A stretch of 64,000 nt of DNA from an uncultured Aquimarina sp. (lineage in GTDB: Bacteria > Bacteroidota > Bacteroidia > Flavobacteriales > Flavobacteriaceae): assembly GCF_947500065.1 (NCBI RefSeq), contig NZ_CANMQT010000010.1, forward strand, positions 1-64,000, written 5' to 3'. This document shows positions 17,580-26,169 of the stretch, one piece after another. Position numbers and translations under genes: made by a program. The notes beneath the pieces are model-generated. The model made no database searches. It was not told the DNA's origin and worked only from the letters and a program-made list of their open reading frames with translations. The stretch's first letter is position 1. The number at the start of each line of letters is the position of its first letter.

Positions 17580-18923
17580 ATGTCATTATCTCCTTTGCAA
17601 GCTATTTCACCTATCGATGGTCGTTATGCTTCTAAAACACAATCATTAAGTACTTATTTTAGTGAAGAAGCCCTAATAAAATATCGTGTACTGGTAGAAA
17701 TAGAATATTTTATTGCTTTATGCGAAATTCCTTTACCGCAATTAAAAGATATTGATACTGCTATTTTTGGGAAACTAAGAGAAATCTACACGCAATTCTC
17801 TACAGCAGATGCTCAAGCAATAAAAGATATAGAAAAAGTAACCAACCATGATGTAAAAGCGGTTGAGTATTTTATTAAGGAGAAATTTGATACGCTTGGC
17901 TTACAAGCATATAAAGAGTTTATACATTTTGGATTAACTTCTCAGGATATTAATAATACAGCAATCCCGTTAAGTATAAAAGAAGCTATCGGTGATGTAT
18001 ACATACCTCACTATATGGAGCTAAAAGATAAACTAGCATCCTTAGTAGTAGAATGGTCTGAAGTCTCTATGCTAGCTCGTACTCACGGACAACCTGCTTC
18101 TCCTACTCGATTAGGAAAAGAGTTTCAGGTTTATGTAACAAGATTAGAGGCGCAGTTTGATTTATTAAATGATATTCCTAGTGCGGCTAAATTTGGCGGT
18201 GCCACAGGAAATTTCAATGCTCATAAAGTTGCCTATCCATCAATCGATTGGAAAGATTTCGGAACTCGTTTCGTACAAGAAAAATTAGGATTGCATCATT
18301 CTTTCCCAACTACGCAGATAGAACATTATGATCATATGGCAGCTTTGTTTGATGGGTTAAAACGAATTAATACGATTATCCTAGATCTAGATCGTGATGT
18401 TTGGACCTACGTGTCTATGGATTATTTTAAACAAAAAATTAAAGAAGGAGAAGTAGGATCCTCTGCTATGCCACATAAAGTAAATCCTATTGATTTTGAA
18501 AACAGTGAAGGGAATATTGGTATTGCTAATGCTTTGTTCGAGCACTTATCTGCAAAATTACCAGTAAGCAGATTACAACGTGATCTTACAGATAGTACAG
18601 TACTTAGAAATGTGGGGGTTCCTTTTGGACATACTTTAATTGCATTTCAAGCAACACTAAAAGGGTTAAACAAATTATTATTAAATAAAGAAAAGTTTGC
18701 TCAGGACCTTGAAAACAACTGGGCTGTAGTAGCAGAAGCTATTCAAACTATTTTGAGAAGAGAAGGATATCCTAATCCTTATGAAGCGTTAAAAGGATTA
18801 ACTAGAACCAATGCTAAAATCAATCAAAATTCTATTGCCGATTTTATAGAAACACTGGAAGTTTCGGACACCATTAAATCCGAATTAAAAGCTATTACGC
18901 CTTCTAATTATACGGGGATTTAG
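17580..18923 (+). CDS. purB: Adenylosuccinate lyase
   Basis: 447 residues, full length for the bacterial family. It catalyses two steps of purine synthesis: SAICAR to AICAR plus fumarate, and adenylosuccinate to AMP plus fumarate. The start MSLSPLQAISPIDGRYASKT is the family's N-terminus. SQDINNTA and the TRTHGQPASPT-like motif (ARTHGQPASPTRLGKE) are present. The signature loop GSSAMPHKVNPIDFENSEG carries the catalytic Ser. A TATCTTTG promoter box precedes it and a strong hairpin terminator follows, so it is likely monocistronic. Confidence 0.97.
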   Translation: MSLSPLQAISPIDGRYASKTQSLSTYFSEEALIKYRVLVEIEYFIALCEIPLPQLKDIDTAIFGKLREIYTQFSTADAQAIKDIEKVTNHDVKAVEYFIKEKFDTLGLQAYKEFIHFGLTSQDINNTAIPLSIKEAIGDVYIPHYMELKDKLASLVVEWSEVSMLARTHGQPASPTRLGKEFQVYVTRLEAQFDLLNDIPSAAKFGGATGNFNAHKVAYPSIDWKDFGTRFVQEKLGLHHSFPTTQIEHYDHMAALFDGLKRINTIILDLDRDVWTYVSMDYFKQKIKEGEVGSSAMPHKVNPIDFENSEGNIGIANALFEHLSAKLPVSRLQRDLTDSTVLRNVGVPFGHTLIAFQATLKGLNKLLLNKEKFAQDLENNWAVVAEAIQTILRREGYPNPYEALKGLTRTNAKINQNSIADFIETLEVSDTIKSELKAITPSNYTGI

Positions 18924-18961
18924 TTGATGGTTGATGAAATGTACTTCACTAATGACTAAAC

Positions 18962-18999
18962 AAAAAAAGCTTCGACTAGTATCAGTCGAAGCTTTTTTG
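18962..18999 (+). terminator. purB terminator
   Basis: AAAAAAGCTTCGACT and AGTCGAAGCTTTTTT form a 15-bp stem with a 6-base loop followed by T-rich sequence, about 40 bp after the purB stop. Confidence 0.85.
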
Positions 19000-19004
19000 T
19001 TTTT

Positions 19005-19077
19005 CTGTCTTTTCGAGCGGAGTCGAGAAATAATTCACATTTGTTGGAATACATTTCGACTCCGCTCAATGTGACAG
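19005..19077. repeat. Inverted TCGAGCGGAGTCGA element, copy B
   Basis: The outer ends CTGTC and GACAG are inverted. Inside are TTCGAGCGGAGTCGAGAAA and its inverted partner TTTCGACTCCGCTCAA. It belongs to the same family as 16668-16740. Confidence 0.8.
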
Positions 19078-19149
19078 TAGCATCTTTTTAGATAACGTAC
19101 TTGGTATAGCATATATATTAATCTAACGTGAGCTCTATATAAGAAATCA

Positions 19150-19271
19150 CGTCAGTTCGAGTACTTCGACTTTAAGAGAAGTGTGTCGAGAATAATGATT
19201 TTCAGGTCAAAAAACCTATTCTCGATACTATTTTTCTCCACTTTGTTCCAAAAAAATCACTCGAATTGACG
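19150..19271. repeat. Long imperfect palindrome with CGTCAGTTCGAGT ends
   Basis: The left end CGTCAGTTCGAGT and right end ACTCGAATTGACG are inverted copies. GTGTCGAGAATAATGATTTT and ACCTATTCTCGATACTATTT pair in the interior. The element lies between the purB terminator and the end of the DUF4252 operon. It is typical of dispersed repeats in marine Flavobacteriaceae. Confidence 0.7.
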
Positions 19272-19307
19272 GTTTTTGATCTTTAATTTGCTTGCATCGA
19301 ACTCACA

Positions 19308-19850
19308 TTAGTCAATATCGATCTCTCCTAAAATATTTTTAAAAGCATCTATATTCACATCTCCTTTATCAATGGCATTCATTAATTTGGCTACATTTTC
19401 GGGTTTCATATCATCTCCTAAAACTCTTATCAATGCTAATCCTTTTTCCTGATTAGAAGCAAACACAATCATCTCATCAATATTATCTTCATCACCCTGA
19501 AATTTAAGGACCGCTTTTGTTCCATTAGAACCAAATCTCATTAAGGTTTCATATTTTTCTGAACTTAGAATAGTATTAATAGCTGTTTTTTCTTCATCAT
19601 ATCTGGCTTTGCTTTTATCCTTAAGTGGTAAGGCTAAAAAATTAACTTTTTTTATACTTTCCAGTGCTTCTCTTTCTTCCGCAGAAAGATCAACTTTCTT
19701 AGTATCCAAAAGACTTGTTGCTAGATCTACTGCTACAAAATCTGCATCTCCTTGATGATCTACAAAATATTTCTGTAATGAAGTTCCGTTATTACAACTC
19801 ATTAGTAACATTACACATGTTACTCCTATTAGTTTTATTATATTTTTCAT
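19308..19850 (-). CDS. DUF4252 lipoprotein
   Basis: 180 residues. The signal VTCVMLLMSC with Cys as lipobox marks a lipoprotein. The body matches the DUF4252 pattern: FVDHQGDADFVAVDLATSLL at the start of the mature part, then AINTILSSEKYETLMRFGSNG and DEMIVFASNQEKGLALIRVLGD, ending in an acidic tail. It is the last gene of an ECF sigma operon; two DUF4252 genes after a sigma/membrane-protein pair is a common Bacteroidetes layout. The function is unknown, presumably in envelope stress or monitoring. Confidence 0.85.
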   Translation of the reverse strand: MKNIIKLIGVTCVMLLMSCNNGTSLQKYFVDHQGDADFVAVDLATSLLDTKKVDLSAEEREALESIKKVNFLALPLKDKSKARYDEEKTAINTILSSEKYETLMRFGSNGTKAVLKFQGDEDNIDEMIVFASNQEKGLALIRVLGDDMKPENVAKLMNAIDKGDVNIDAFKNILGEIDID

Positions 19851-19904
19851 TTTAATTGGTTTTGATCCGCCTTAGACGGACAAGGTTGATTGATTGATGA
19901 TGAT

Positions 19905-19938
19905 AAGCTTCCTCAGATCATTACATCTGAAGAAGCTT
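19905..19938 (-). promoter_or_regulatory. Intercistronic stem-loop between the two DUF4252 genes
   Basis: AAGCTTCCTCAGAT and ATCTGAAGAAGCTT form a 14-bp stem with one mismatch and a 6-base loop. No T run follows on the minus strand, so it is more likely an RNA-stability or processing element than a terminator. Confidence 0.55.
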
Positions 19939-19966
19939 GGGTGTAACTTAAACTAAAAATATAAGC

Positions 19967-20497
19967 TTAATTTTTCTTTTTTACTTTTTTAAGTTCTTGT
20001 CCTCCTGGAACATTAAGGTGATCTGCTATTTTAGACACTTGTCTTAAATCAATATCTCCAGTAATTGTTAAAACCACTGTGTTTGGTCCATCACCGTCAT
20101 TTCCTTCCATAAACATAAACAGCTCTGTAACAAAATTATCGTTCTTACCTGGCTTAGAATAAAACTTTACATTTTTACCATCACTCTTTACTCGCATTAA
20201 CTCGTCTAGAGAAGTATTACTTAGGTATTTTTGTACATCAGATTTCATTTTCTGACCGATTTCATTATTTTCCGTAGCAAAAACTTTAATGTTTTTGATG
20301 TTCTCTACCAGGTTAATATATTCTTTCACTTCGGGATCACTACTTTCTAGATCCATTTTACTTAACAGCTTAAACATTTTACTAGTTACCACCACAGATG
20401 ACACATCGTTCATGTCTTCATATTTATCAAAATTACTCTGAGCAACAGATAAGTATGGTACTAATGCTACTAATATTACGATTGCAAACTTTTTCAT
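19967..20497 (-). CDS. DUF4252 secreted protein
   Basis: 176 residues from the ATG at 20497 (MKKFAIVILVALVPYLSVAQ), which gives a clean signal peptide; an in-frame ATG nine codons upstream would push the signal inward. It has the DUF4252 core: DVSSVVVTSKMFKLL, NLVENIKNIKVFATEN, and SLDELMRVKSDGKNVKFYSK. It differs from its neighbour in having no lipobox, and it ends in a Lys-rich tail (KKVKKKN). It is encoded 50 bp after the anti-sigma-like gene and so is probably part of the same transcript. Confidence 0.85.
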   Translation of the reverse strand: MKKFAIVILVALVPYLSVAQSNFDKYEDMNDVSSVVVTSKMFKLLSKMDLESSDPEVKEYINLVENIKNIKVFATENNEIGQKMKSDVQKYLSNTSLDELMRVKSDGKNVKFYSKPGKNDNFVTELFMFMEGNDGDGPNTVVLTITGDIDLRQVSKIADHLNVPGGQELKKVKKKN

Positions 20498-20546
20498 AAT
20501 TAATTCATTTTTAAAGATTCTCATATTTGAGAAATAGTATTCGTTT

Positions 20547-21029
20547 TTATTTTATCAATTTATTTTTGGCATCTTGAAATTCATTTAGATATACCAAATC
20601 TTTTTTGGCAGTATCAAACTCATTAAGGTATACCAGATCCTTTTTACCCTCATTCATTAAGCGAGCAACCAAATCAAGGGCTTCTTTGGTTTTCTGTAAT
20701 GCTATTTCAGGATTATCGTATGTACCATAAACCCCTTCTGGGTCAGCTCCTGGTGGAACATCTTTTATAAACAGCCCCACAATCAAAGCTATTGATGCAG
20801 CTACACCTATCCAGGTATACCAGGGTACTCGATTGGTACTTAATTGAACCTCTGACTCAGCGGTTACTTGACTCTCATTAGAAAAAAACTGAAATAGATC
20901 TTTGTATCTCTCTAGGTGTGACGGCACGCTTTCTCCGGTAAAATAAACCTTTAATTCTTTCTCTTCAGAAAGGGTCGTTTCTCCTTCAAAATACTTCTCC
21001 AGTAATTTTTCTATGTTAGACAACTCCAT
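20547..21029 (-). CDS. Single-pass membrane protein, probable anti-sigma partner, with C-terminal peptide duplication
   Basis: 160 residues. The cytoplasmic N-terminus (NIEKLLEKYFEGETTLSEEKEL) is the helical start seen in Bacteroidetes anti-sigma-like proteins. One membrane segment follows at about 74-91 (WIGVAASIALIVGLFI). The outer part contains KTKEALDLVARLMNEG and a tandem duplication: KKDLVYLNEFD then KKDLVYLNEFQ. The start overlaps the sigma gene stop by 14 bp, implying translational coupling. It most likely holds the sigma factor at the membrane, by analogy with this operon type. Confidence 0.75.
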   Translation of the reverse strand: MELSNIEKLLEKYFEGETTLSEEKELKVYFTGESVPSHLERYKDLFQFFSNESQVTAESEVQLSTNRVPWYTWIGVAASIALIVGLFIKDVPPGADPEGVYGTYDNPEIALQKTKEALDLVARLMNEGKKDLVYLNEFDTAKKDLVYLNEFQDAKNKLIK

Positions 21030-21525
21030 AATTGTGTTTTTTTAATAATTCTTCTCGTATTGTTTTTCTTCCTCTTGATAATGCTACTCGTACTGCTGTT
21101 TCATTCATTTCTAGCATTTCTGCTATTTCCGCATTATTATATTGTTCTATATCTCTTAGCTGGACAATCATTCGCTGTTGTTCTGGCAATCCATCCATGA
21201 TCTTACCTACCCAATCCAGACTATCTCTTGCTTCTACTTCTCGCTGTAATGAAGGTCGTTCATCTTTATAATTACTATGTACAATCTTCAAATTTCCAGT
21301 TTCCTTAGCTTTTAATTTGTCATAGCAATAATTCTTAGTCATTGTCATCGCAAATGCTTCTACATTTTTATACTCAGCCATTTTGGTTTTATTCCTCCAT
21401 AGCTTTAGTAATACTTCTTGTGTCGCATCTTCTGCTTCTTCATTACTTACCAACAATCGTTTAGCCAACCTATACAGCTTGTCTTTAAAACCATTAGTAA
21501 GCGTTATAAATGCTCTTTCTTTCAT
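21016..21525 (-). CDS. ECF-type RNA polymerase sigma-70 factor
   Basis: 169 residues. Region 2 is seen in LLVSNEEAEDATQEVLLKLW (helix with the core-binding and -10 contacts) and AFAMTMTKNYCYDKLK. Region 4 is LPEQQRMIVQLRDIEQYNNAEIAEMLEMNETAVRVALSRGRK, a helix-turn-helix. It heads an operon with a membrane partner and two DUF4252 proteins, so it probably directs an envelope response. No target promoter could be assigned. Confidence 0.93.
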   Translation of the reverse strand: MKERAFITLTNGFKDKLYRLAKRLLVSNEEAEDATQEVLLKLWRNKTKMAEYKNVEAFAMTMTKNYCYDKLKAKETGNLKIVHSNYKDERPSLQREVEARDSLDWVGKIMDGLPEQQRMIVQLRDIEQYNNAEIAEMLEMNETAVRVALSRGRKTIREELLKKHNYGVV

Positions 21526-21662
21526 ATTTGTTGGTTGGTTGTTACAAAACTAACTTGTTAGCTTTATATAAGGGAGACGACTATACTAATAATTTGTTAC
21601 ACAATTTTTTGAAATTATAATAAAGTTCCTATTTTTAGGGTTATATAAAACAAAAAAAGTTC

Positions 21663-23123
21663 ATGAAATATTTAAAGCATTTTACCTTACTACTTTTATT
21701 TGGTAGTATCCTTACCAGTTGTTTTGATGACAATGATGATGTGCCTAGCGTGGCAAGTACACTAGATATTAATGATTTTATCTGGAAAGGCATGAATGCT
21801 TTTTATGTATACAAAGCGGATGTAACGGATCTGGCAAACGATCGTTTTTCTAATAATCAGGAGTATACTGATTTTCTTAATGGCTTTTCTTCACCTGAAG
21901 CTATTTTTCAAGGACTAAGAACTCAAGAAACCGTAACAGTAGGTTCAGAACAGATAAAAGTTGATGAATTCAGCTTCCTGGTAGATGATTATGTTGCATT
22001 AGAACAAGCTTTTGATGGAATTACTAGAAATAATGGTATGGAATTCGGTTTGGTTCGATATCCTAATGATGCTTCTAATGTATTCGGTTATGTTCGTTAC
22101 GTACTTCCTGGAACAGATGCTGAAACAAAAGGAATCCAGAGAGGAAATATTTTTAATACTATAGATGGCACACAGATTACAGATCAAAATTTCAGTCAAT
22201 TGCTAGATCCGGATACCTATACTATTGGTCTTGCTACTTTTGATGGAAATGATGTTACTCCCACTGGATCATCGGTTTCTCTTACCAAAGTACAATACAC
22301 AGAAAACCCTGTTTTTATTACTAAAACTATTGATGTAGGAGGTAATCCAGTCGGATATATAATGTATAATGGCTTTACTGCTGATTTTGACACACAATTA
22401 AATGATGCTTTTGGGCAATTAGCTTCTGCTAATGTAAGTGACCTTATATTAGATCTGAGATATAATGGTGGTGGATCTGTAACTTCTGCTATTGATTTAT
22501 CCAGCATGATTACAGGACAATTTAATGGACAAGTATTTTCTGTCGAAGAATGGAATGAAGATCGCCAGGAACAGTTTGGCGACACTAATCTTTTTGATAG
22601 TCAAATTAGAACCGGTGCTGGTATTAATAGTTTAAACTTAACCAGAGTTTATGTATTAACCACCAGAAGCTCTGCTTCTGCCAGTGAACTAGTGATTAAT
22701 GGTCTGGATCCTTATATCAATGTAATACAGGTAGGTTCTACAAGTAGAGGAAAATTCCAAGCTTCAGTAACTCTCTATGATTCGGATAATTTTGCTCGTA
22801 ATGGAGCTAATCCAGGACATACCTATGCTATGCAACCTTTGGTTTTAAGATCATTAAATTCTGCTGGGGTTACCGATTATTTTGGTGGTTTTGTTCCGGA
22901 AATTGAAATTTCAGAAGATTTCTCAAATCTTGGAACATTAGGAGATCCTAACGAACCATTATTGAAAGCTGCAATTGATAACATTTTAGGAAATAGAGTT
23001 ACTTCAAAAAATAATAATATCGAATTAGAAATTTTAGGTGAAAGTAAAATGCGCGCTCCTAATTACCAGAGAATGTATAAGGATACTGATATATCTAATG
23101 TAGAAAAATTAATTTTTCAATAA
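21663..23123 (+). CDS. S41 family peptidase lipoprotein (tail-specific protease type)
   Basis: 486 residues. The signal LLLFGSILTSC is a lipobox. A PDZ-like region follows at about 120-200 (FGYVRYVLPGTDAETKGIQRGNIF). The S41 core then shows DLILDLRYNGGGSVTSA (about 260), YVLTTRSSASASELVING with the catalytic Ser (about 338) and GSTSRGKFQ with the Lys general base (about 360). It is divergent from the sigma operon and has a shared terminator with the downstream receptor gene. Likely an outer-membrane or periplasmic protease or peptide processor. Confidence 0.92.
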   Translation: MKYLKHFTLLLLFGSILTSCFDDNDDVPSVASTLDINDFIWKGMNAFYVYKADVTDLANDRFSNNQEYTDFLNGFSSPEAIFQGLRTQETVTVGSEQIKVDEFSFLVDDYVALEQAFDGITRNNGMEFGLVRYPNDASNVFGYVRYVLPGTDAETKGIQRGNIFNTIDGTQITDQNFSQLLDPDTYTIGLATFDGNDVTPTGSSVSLTKVQYTENPVFITKTIDVGGNPVGYIMYNGFTADFDTQLNDAFGQLASANVSDLILDLRYNGGGSVTSAIDLSSMITGQFNGQVFSVEEWNEDRQEQFGDTNLFDSQIRTGAGINSLNLTRVYVLTTRSSASASELVINGLDPYINVIQVGSTSRGKFQASVTLYDSDNFARNGANPGHTYAMQPLVLRSLNSAGVTDYFGGFVPEIEISEDFSNLGTLGDPNEPLLKAAIDNILGNRVTSKNNNIELEILGESKMRAPNYQRMYKDTDISNVEKLIFQ

Positions 23124-23140
23124 AAAAATATAGCTTATAA

Positions 23141-23176
23141 AAAAAACTCCCAAACTAATTAGTTTGGGAGTTTTTT
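23141..23176. terminator. Bidirectional terminator between S41 protease and B12 receptor genes
   Basis: AAAAAACTCCCAAACT and AGTTTGGGAGTTTTTT are perfect 16-bp inverted arms around AATT, between the convergent ends of two genes. T runs occur on both strands. Confidence 0.9.
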
Positions 23177-23205
23177 TTATGACCTAATGGTATTTGTTGT
23201 TGTAA

Positions 23206-25161
23206 TTAGAATTTTAGATTAAATCCTATTCTAGCGTTTCTACCTCTGGTACTAAATCCAAAAACCTCTTGATAGTCTTCATTCGTTATATTATTCATCG
23301 CTGCAAAAACAGTCATATTTTTTAAAAGCTGATGGCTGATATAAAAATCTAAAATACCGTAACTATTTAATGTTCTTGGTTCTGATGCAAACGTTGTAAA
23401 ATCTGTAAAACGTCCTTCTCTTTCGTCATTATATTGATAACTTAATGACACAAAAGATTTAGAAGATATATTATATCCAATACTTGCGTTAAACTTAATT
23501 TCTGGAATACCAATTCGAGATAAATTTTCGTCTACTTTGGTATATGTAAAATTACCGCTAACTACCATTTTATCATTCATTAACTTAGAACTAACTTCAA
23601 ACTCTAATCCACTAGTCGTAAAATCATCTGAGATATTCTGGTATTGAAAAACAAAACTACCGGTATCTACAAAATCTACAAAATTTTCCTGATCACGCGT
23701 AAAATACACCGCACTCATTGTTGTTGTTTTATTCAGAGAAAACTCTGCTCCTACTTCTAATGTTGTACTTTCTTCAGGTTCTAAATCTGTATTCCCGAAA
23801 CTCGGAGAAAATAACTGAAACAATGATGGCGTGATATACGCTGTACTATAAGATGCTAATCCTTTTATATAATTCCCTCCAAAAGTGTAGGTAAAAGATG
23901 GATTAATACTATACACCATATGGTTACCATAAGTACTATGAATATTCAACCTTGCTCCGGCATTGATATTTAATCCAAATTTTGAGGCATATACTAAATT
24001 GACGTAAGGGTCAATAATATCAAAATCTGCCTGATTATCATTAATTGTTTGCACAAATTCTTCGCCTCTACCAGAAGCACTGAATCCATTATAATCATTA
24101 TAAGATCCATTGGCGCCAATTACAGTATACAACCAACTACCAAATTTATACTTATTGTATGCATCAAACGTATAGACTCTACTTTCGCTTCTAGAAGGAA
24201 AATCAGTAAAAAACTCTCTTTCTAACAACGCATAACTATCTACAAAAGTAAAACTTCCGTTAGGATATTTTGCTTCCCAAAAACTTCCTCCTCTTACTTG
24301 TCTACTTGTTCCATTATTATTCCCATCAATCCCGTTTCCGACATCAAACTCATTTTTGTAATCATCTAAATTACCGAAAAAATGAAACTTAAAGTTCTTG
24401 TTCCATTGATATCCTAATTTCGCATATACATTAAACTTATTATAGGAATCACTTTCGAATTCCTGTGATGAAGTATCTTCATCTAGTTTTTCTGATTCTG
24501 ATAATCCATCTGTAAACTGATTGCTAAAACTAGCTAAATAGTTAACTTTTCCGATCGTACCATTTATGGAGGCCGAATTCACGAACTCATTTACATCATA
24601 ATCCTGATCTTCCTGAGACTGATTTGTTCCTATACTAGAAGAAAATTGTGCAGCGATTGCTTTTTTACTCTCTGACTTAGTCGTTATATTTATAACTCCT
24701 GTTGCCGCACCGGAACCATATAACGTACTAGAAGCTCCTTTAAGAATCTCAATAGATTCTATTTGATCTAATGACAACAATCGAAGATCAAACTCCCCAG
24801 ATATCGTAGAAGGATCATTAACTGTAACACCATCAATTCTAATAACTACTTGACGATTAGAACCTCCTCTGATATTATAATTTAGATTCTTACCAGCTCC
24901 ACTATTACTACCATTAATTTCAATCCCTGCTACTCTGTTTAAGACAGTGGCAAGAGATTGTCCTTGACTGCGTTCCAGTTCTTCTGAGCTAATTTTAGTA
25001 ATTACCTTACCACTTTGTTCTCTTTTTAATTTAAACTTAGAATCAGAAAGTACTACCTCCTCTAATTCGTTTACTTTTTCATCTTCAGTTATTTCTTGCG
25101 CTGAAACAACCTGAGCTCCTAATACTATTAGTGCAGCTCCCAAAAACATTTTTTTGTTCAT
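23206..25161 (-). CDS. btuB: TonB-dependent outer-membrane receptor, cobalamin (BtuB-like)
   Basis: 651 residues. The signal peptide ends VVSAQ. A TonB-box-like stretch (LEEVVLSDSKF) leads into the plug domain, with GQSLATVLNRVAGIEING, NYNIRGGSNRQVVIRIDGVTV and ILKGASSTLYGSGAATGVINITT. A beta-barrel of about 500 residues ends in the outer-membrane signature RIGFNLKF. The gene follows a cobalamin riboswitch and faces a B12 assembly/import cluster, so B12 or other corrinoids are the expected substrate. Expression should fall when B12 is plentiful. Confidence 0.92.
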   Translation of the reverse strand: MNKKMFLGAALIVLGAQVVSAQEITEDEKVNELEEVVLSDSKFKLKREQSGKVITKISSEELERSQGQSLATVLNRVAGIEINGSNSGAGKNLNYNIRGGSNRQVVIRIDGVTVNDPSTISGEFDLRLLSLDQIESIEILKGASSTLYGSGAATGVINITTKSESKKAIAAQFSSSIGTNQSQEDQDYDVNEFVNSASINGTIGKVNYLASFSNQFTDGLSESEKLDEDTSSQEFESDSYNKFNVYAKLGYQWNKNFKFHFFGNLDDYKNEFDVGNGIDGNNNGTSRQVRGGSFWEAKYPNGSFTFVDSYALLEREFFTDFPSRSESRVYTFDAYNKYKFGSWLYTVIGANGSYNDYNGFSASGRGEEFVQTINDNQADFDIIDPYVNLVYASKFGLNINAGARLNIHSTYGNHMVYSINPSFTYTFGGNYIKGLASYSTAYITPSLFQLFSPSFGNTDLEPEESTTLEVGAEFSLNKTTTMSAVYFTRDQENFVDFVDTGSFVFQYQNISDDFTTSGLEFEVSSKLMNDKMVVSGNFTYTKVDENLSRIGIPEIKFNASIGYNISSKSFVSLSYQYNDEREGRFTDFTTFASEPRTLNSYGILDFYISHQLLKNMTVFAAMNNITNEDYQEVFGFSTRGRNARIGFNLKF

Positions 25162-25249
25162 TTCCTAAATGACTTAATTATACAATTACCGGAAAAAAGT
25201 ATGTAGTTTACCCATACCTAAACTTCTATCCCGAAAGTTTGACATAATG

Positions 25250-25530
25250 AATTTAGGCAGGTCTCCTGGCTCGCGTCTTGTTGTTTACCTTCCCACTTGT
25301 ACTGAATTTACTTCAGTGTCTTAAGAATTATTTCAAAAGATGCCGAAACAAGTTCGACACAAGCAGTGGTCAAAAGAATTAACAACAAACATCCGCCTAA
25401 TGCGGACAAAGCTTACAGTTGCGGGAACAGCTCAGGAATATTAATTACGGTGTTAGATTTACGATTTAAGAAATTTAAAAATCATAACTCGTAACACTAC
25501 AGTCGTACTTCATTTCACCTGATTCCCTTT
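25250..25530 (-). promoter_or_regulatory. Cobalamin riboswitch upstream of the TonB receptor
   Basis: On the minus strand the order is GGGAATCAGGTGAAAT (25513-25528), then GTTCCCGCAACTGTAAGC (25411-25428), then the B12 box AGCCAGGAGACCTGCC (25256-25271), all hallmarks of the class. Between core and B12 box lie about 140 bases with hairpins such as TCCGCATTAGGCGGA, an expanded variable domain. The riboswitch ends about 90 bp before the receptor ATG. It should turn down receptor synthesis when adenosylcobalamin binds. Confidence 0.93.
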
Positions 25531-25635
25531 TAATCCTCAATGCTATGAAAAGCATCTTAGAACCAAAATTCTGCGCGAATGTATCATATTTCTTCGAAAA
25601 TGCATTCGCTTTACCAAATAAATTAGTTTTACTAG

Positions 25636-25643
25636 TATCTTTG
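25636..25643 (+). promoter_or_regulatory. -7 box of the cobalamin assembly cluster
   Basis: TATCTTTG matches TAnnTTTG and lies 22 bp upstream of the cobU ATG, just outside the riboswitch region. Confidence 0.55.
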
Positions 25644-25665
25644 CGCTCTTTAAAACCTGTTACAA

Positions 25666-26169
25666 ATGTTGTATTACATCACTGGTGGCGAACGATCTGG
25701 AAAAAGCAGTTACGCTCAAAATCTTGCTTTAGAACTTACAGATAGTCCTATATACTTAGCTACATCGAGAATTTGGGATGGCGATCATCAAAAACGTATT
25801 GATCGACATATTTCTGATCGCGATGATCGGTGGACCTCTGTTGAAGAAGAAAAAGAACTATCCAAAGTTGTTAAAAAAGATACGGTCGTCGTTATCGATT
25901 GTGTCACATTATGGCTTACCAATTTTTTTGTTGATACTAAAAATGATATCGAACTTTCTTTAGCTCAAGCAAGAATAGAATTTGATAAACTATTAAAAAT
26001 TGACACCACTATTATAATTATATCTAATGAGATAGGTATGGGAGTTCATGCTTCTACAGAAGTTGGTAGAAAATTTACTGAATTACAAGGCTGGATGAAT
26101 CAGTATATCGCAAAACATGCGGATCAGGCAATACTAATGGTATCAGGAATACCAGTAAAAATAAAATAA
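25666..26169 (+). CDS. cobU: Adenosylcobinamide kinase / adenosylcobinamide-phosphate guanylyltransferase
   Basis: 167 residues. The P-loop is GGERSGKSS (7-15). YLATSRIWDGDHQKRIDRHISDRDDRW holds the guanylyl-accepting His region. VVVIDCVTLWLTNFF and IIISNEIGMGVHASTEVGRKFTELQG are CobU/CobP signatures. It phosphorylates adenosylcobinamide and joins GMP to it in nucleotide-loop assembly. The stop is directly followed by the cobT ATG. Confidence 0.95.
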   Translation: MLYYITGGERSGKSSYAQNLALELTDSPIYLATSRIWDGDHQKRIDRHISDRDDRWTSVEEEKELSKVVKKDTVVVIDCVTLWLTNFFVDTKNDIELSLAQARIEFDKLLKIDTTIIIISNEIGMGVHASTEVGRKFTELQGWMNQYIAKHADQAILMVSGIPVKIK

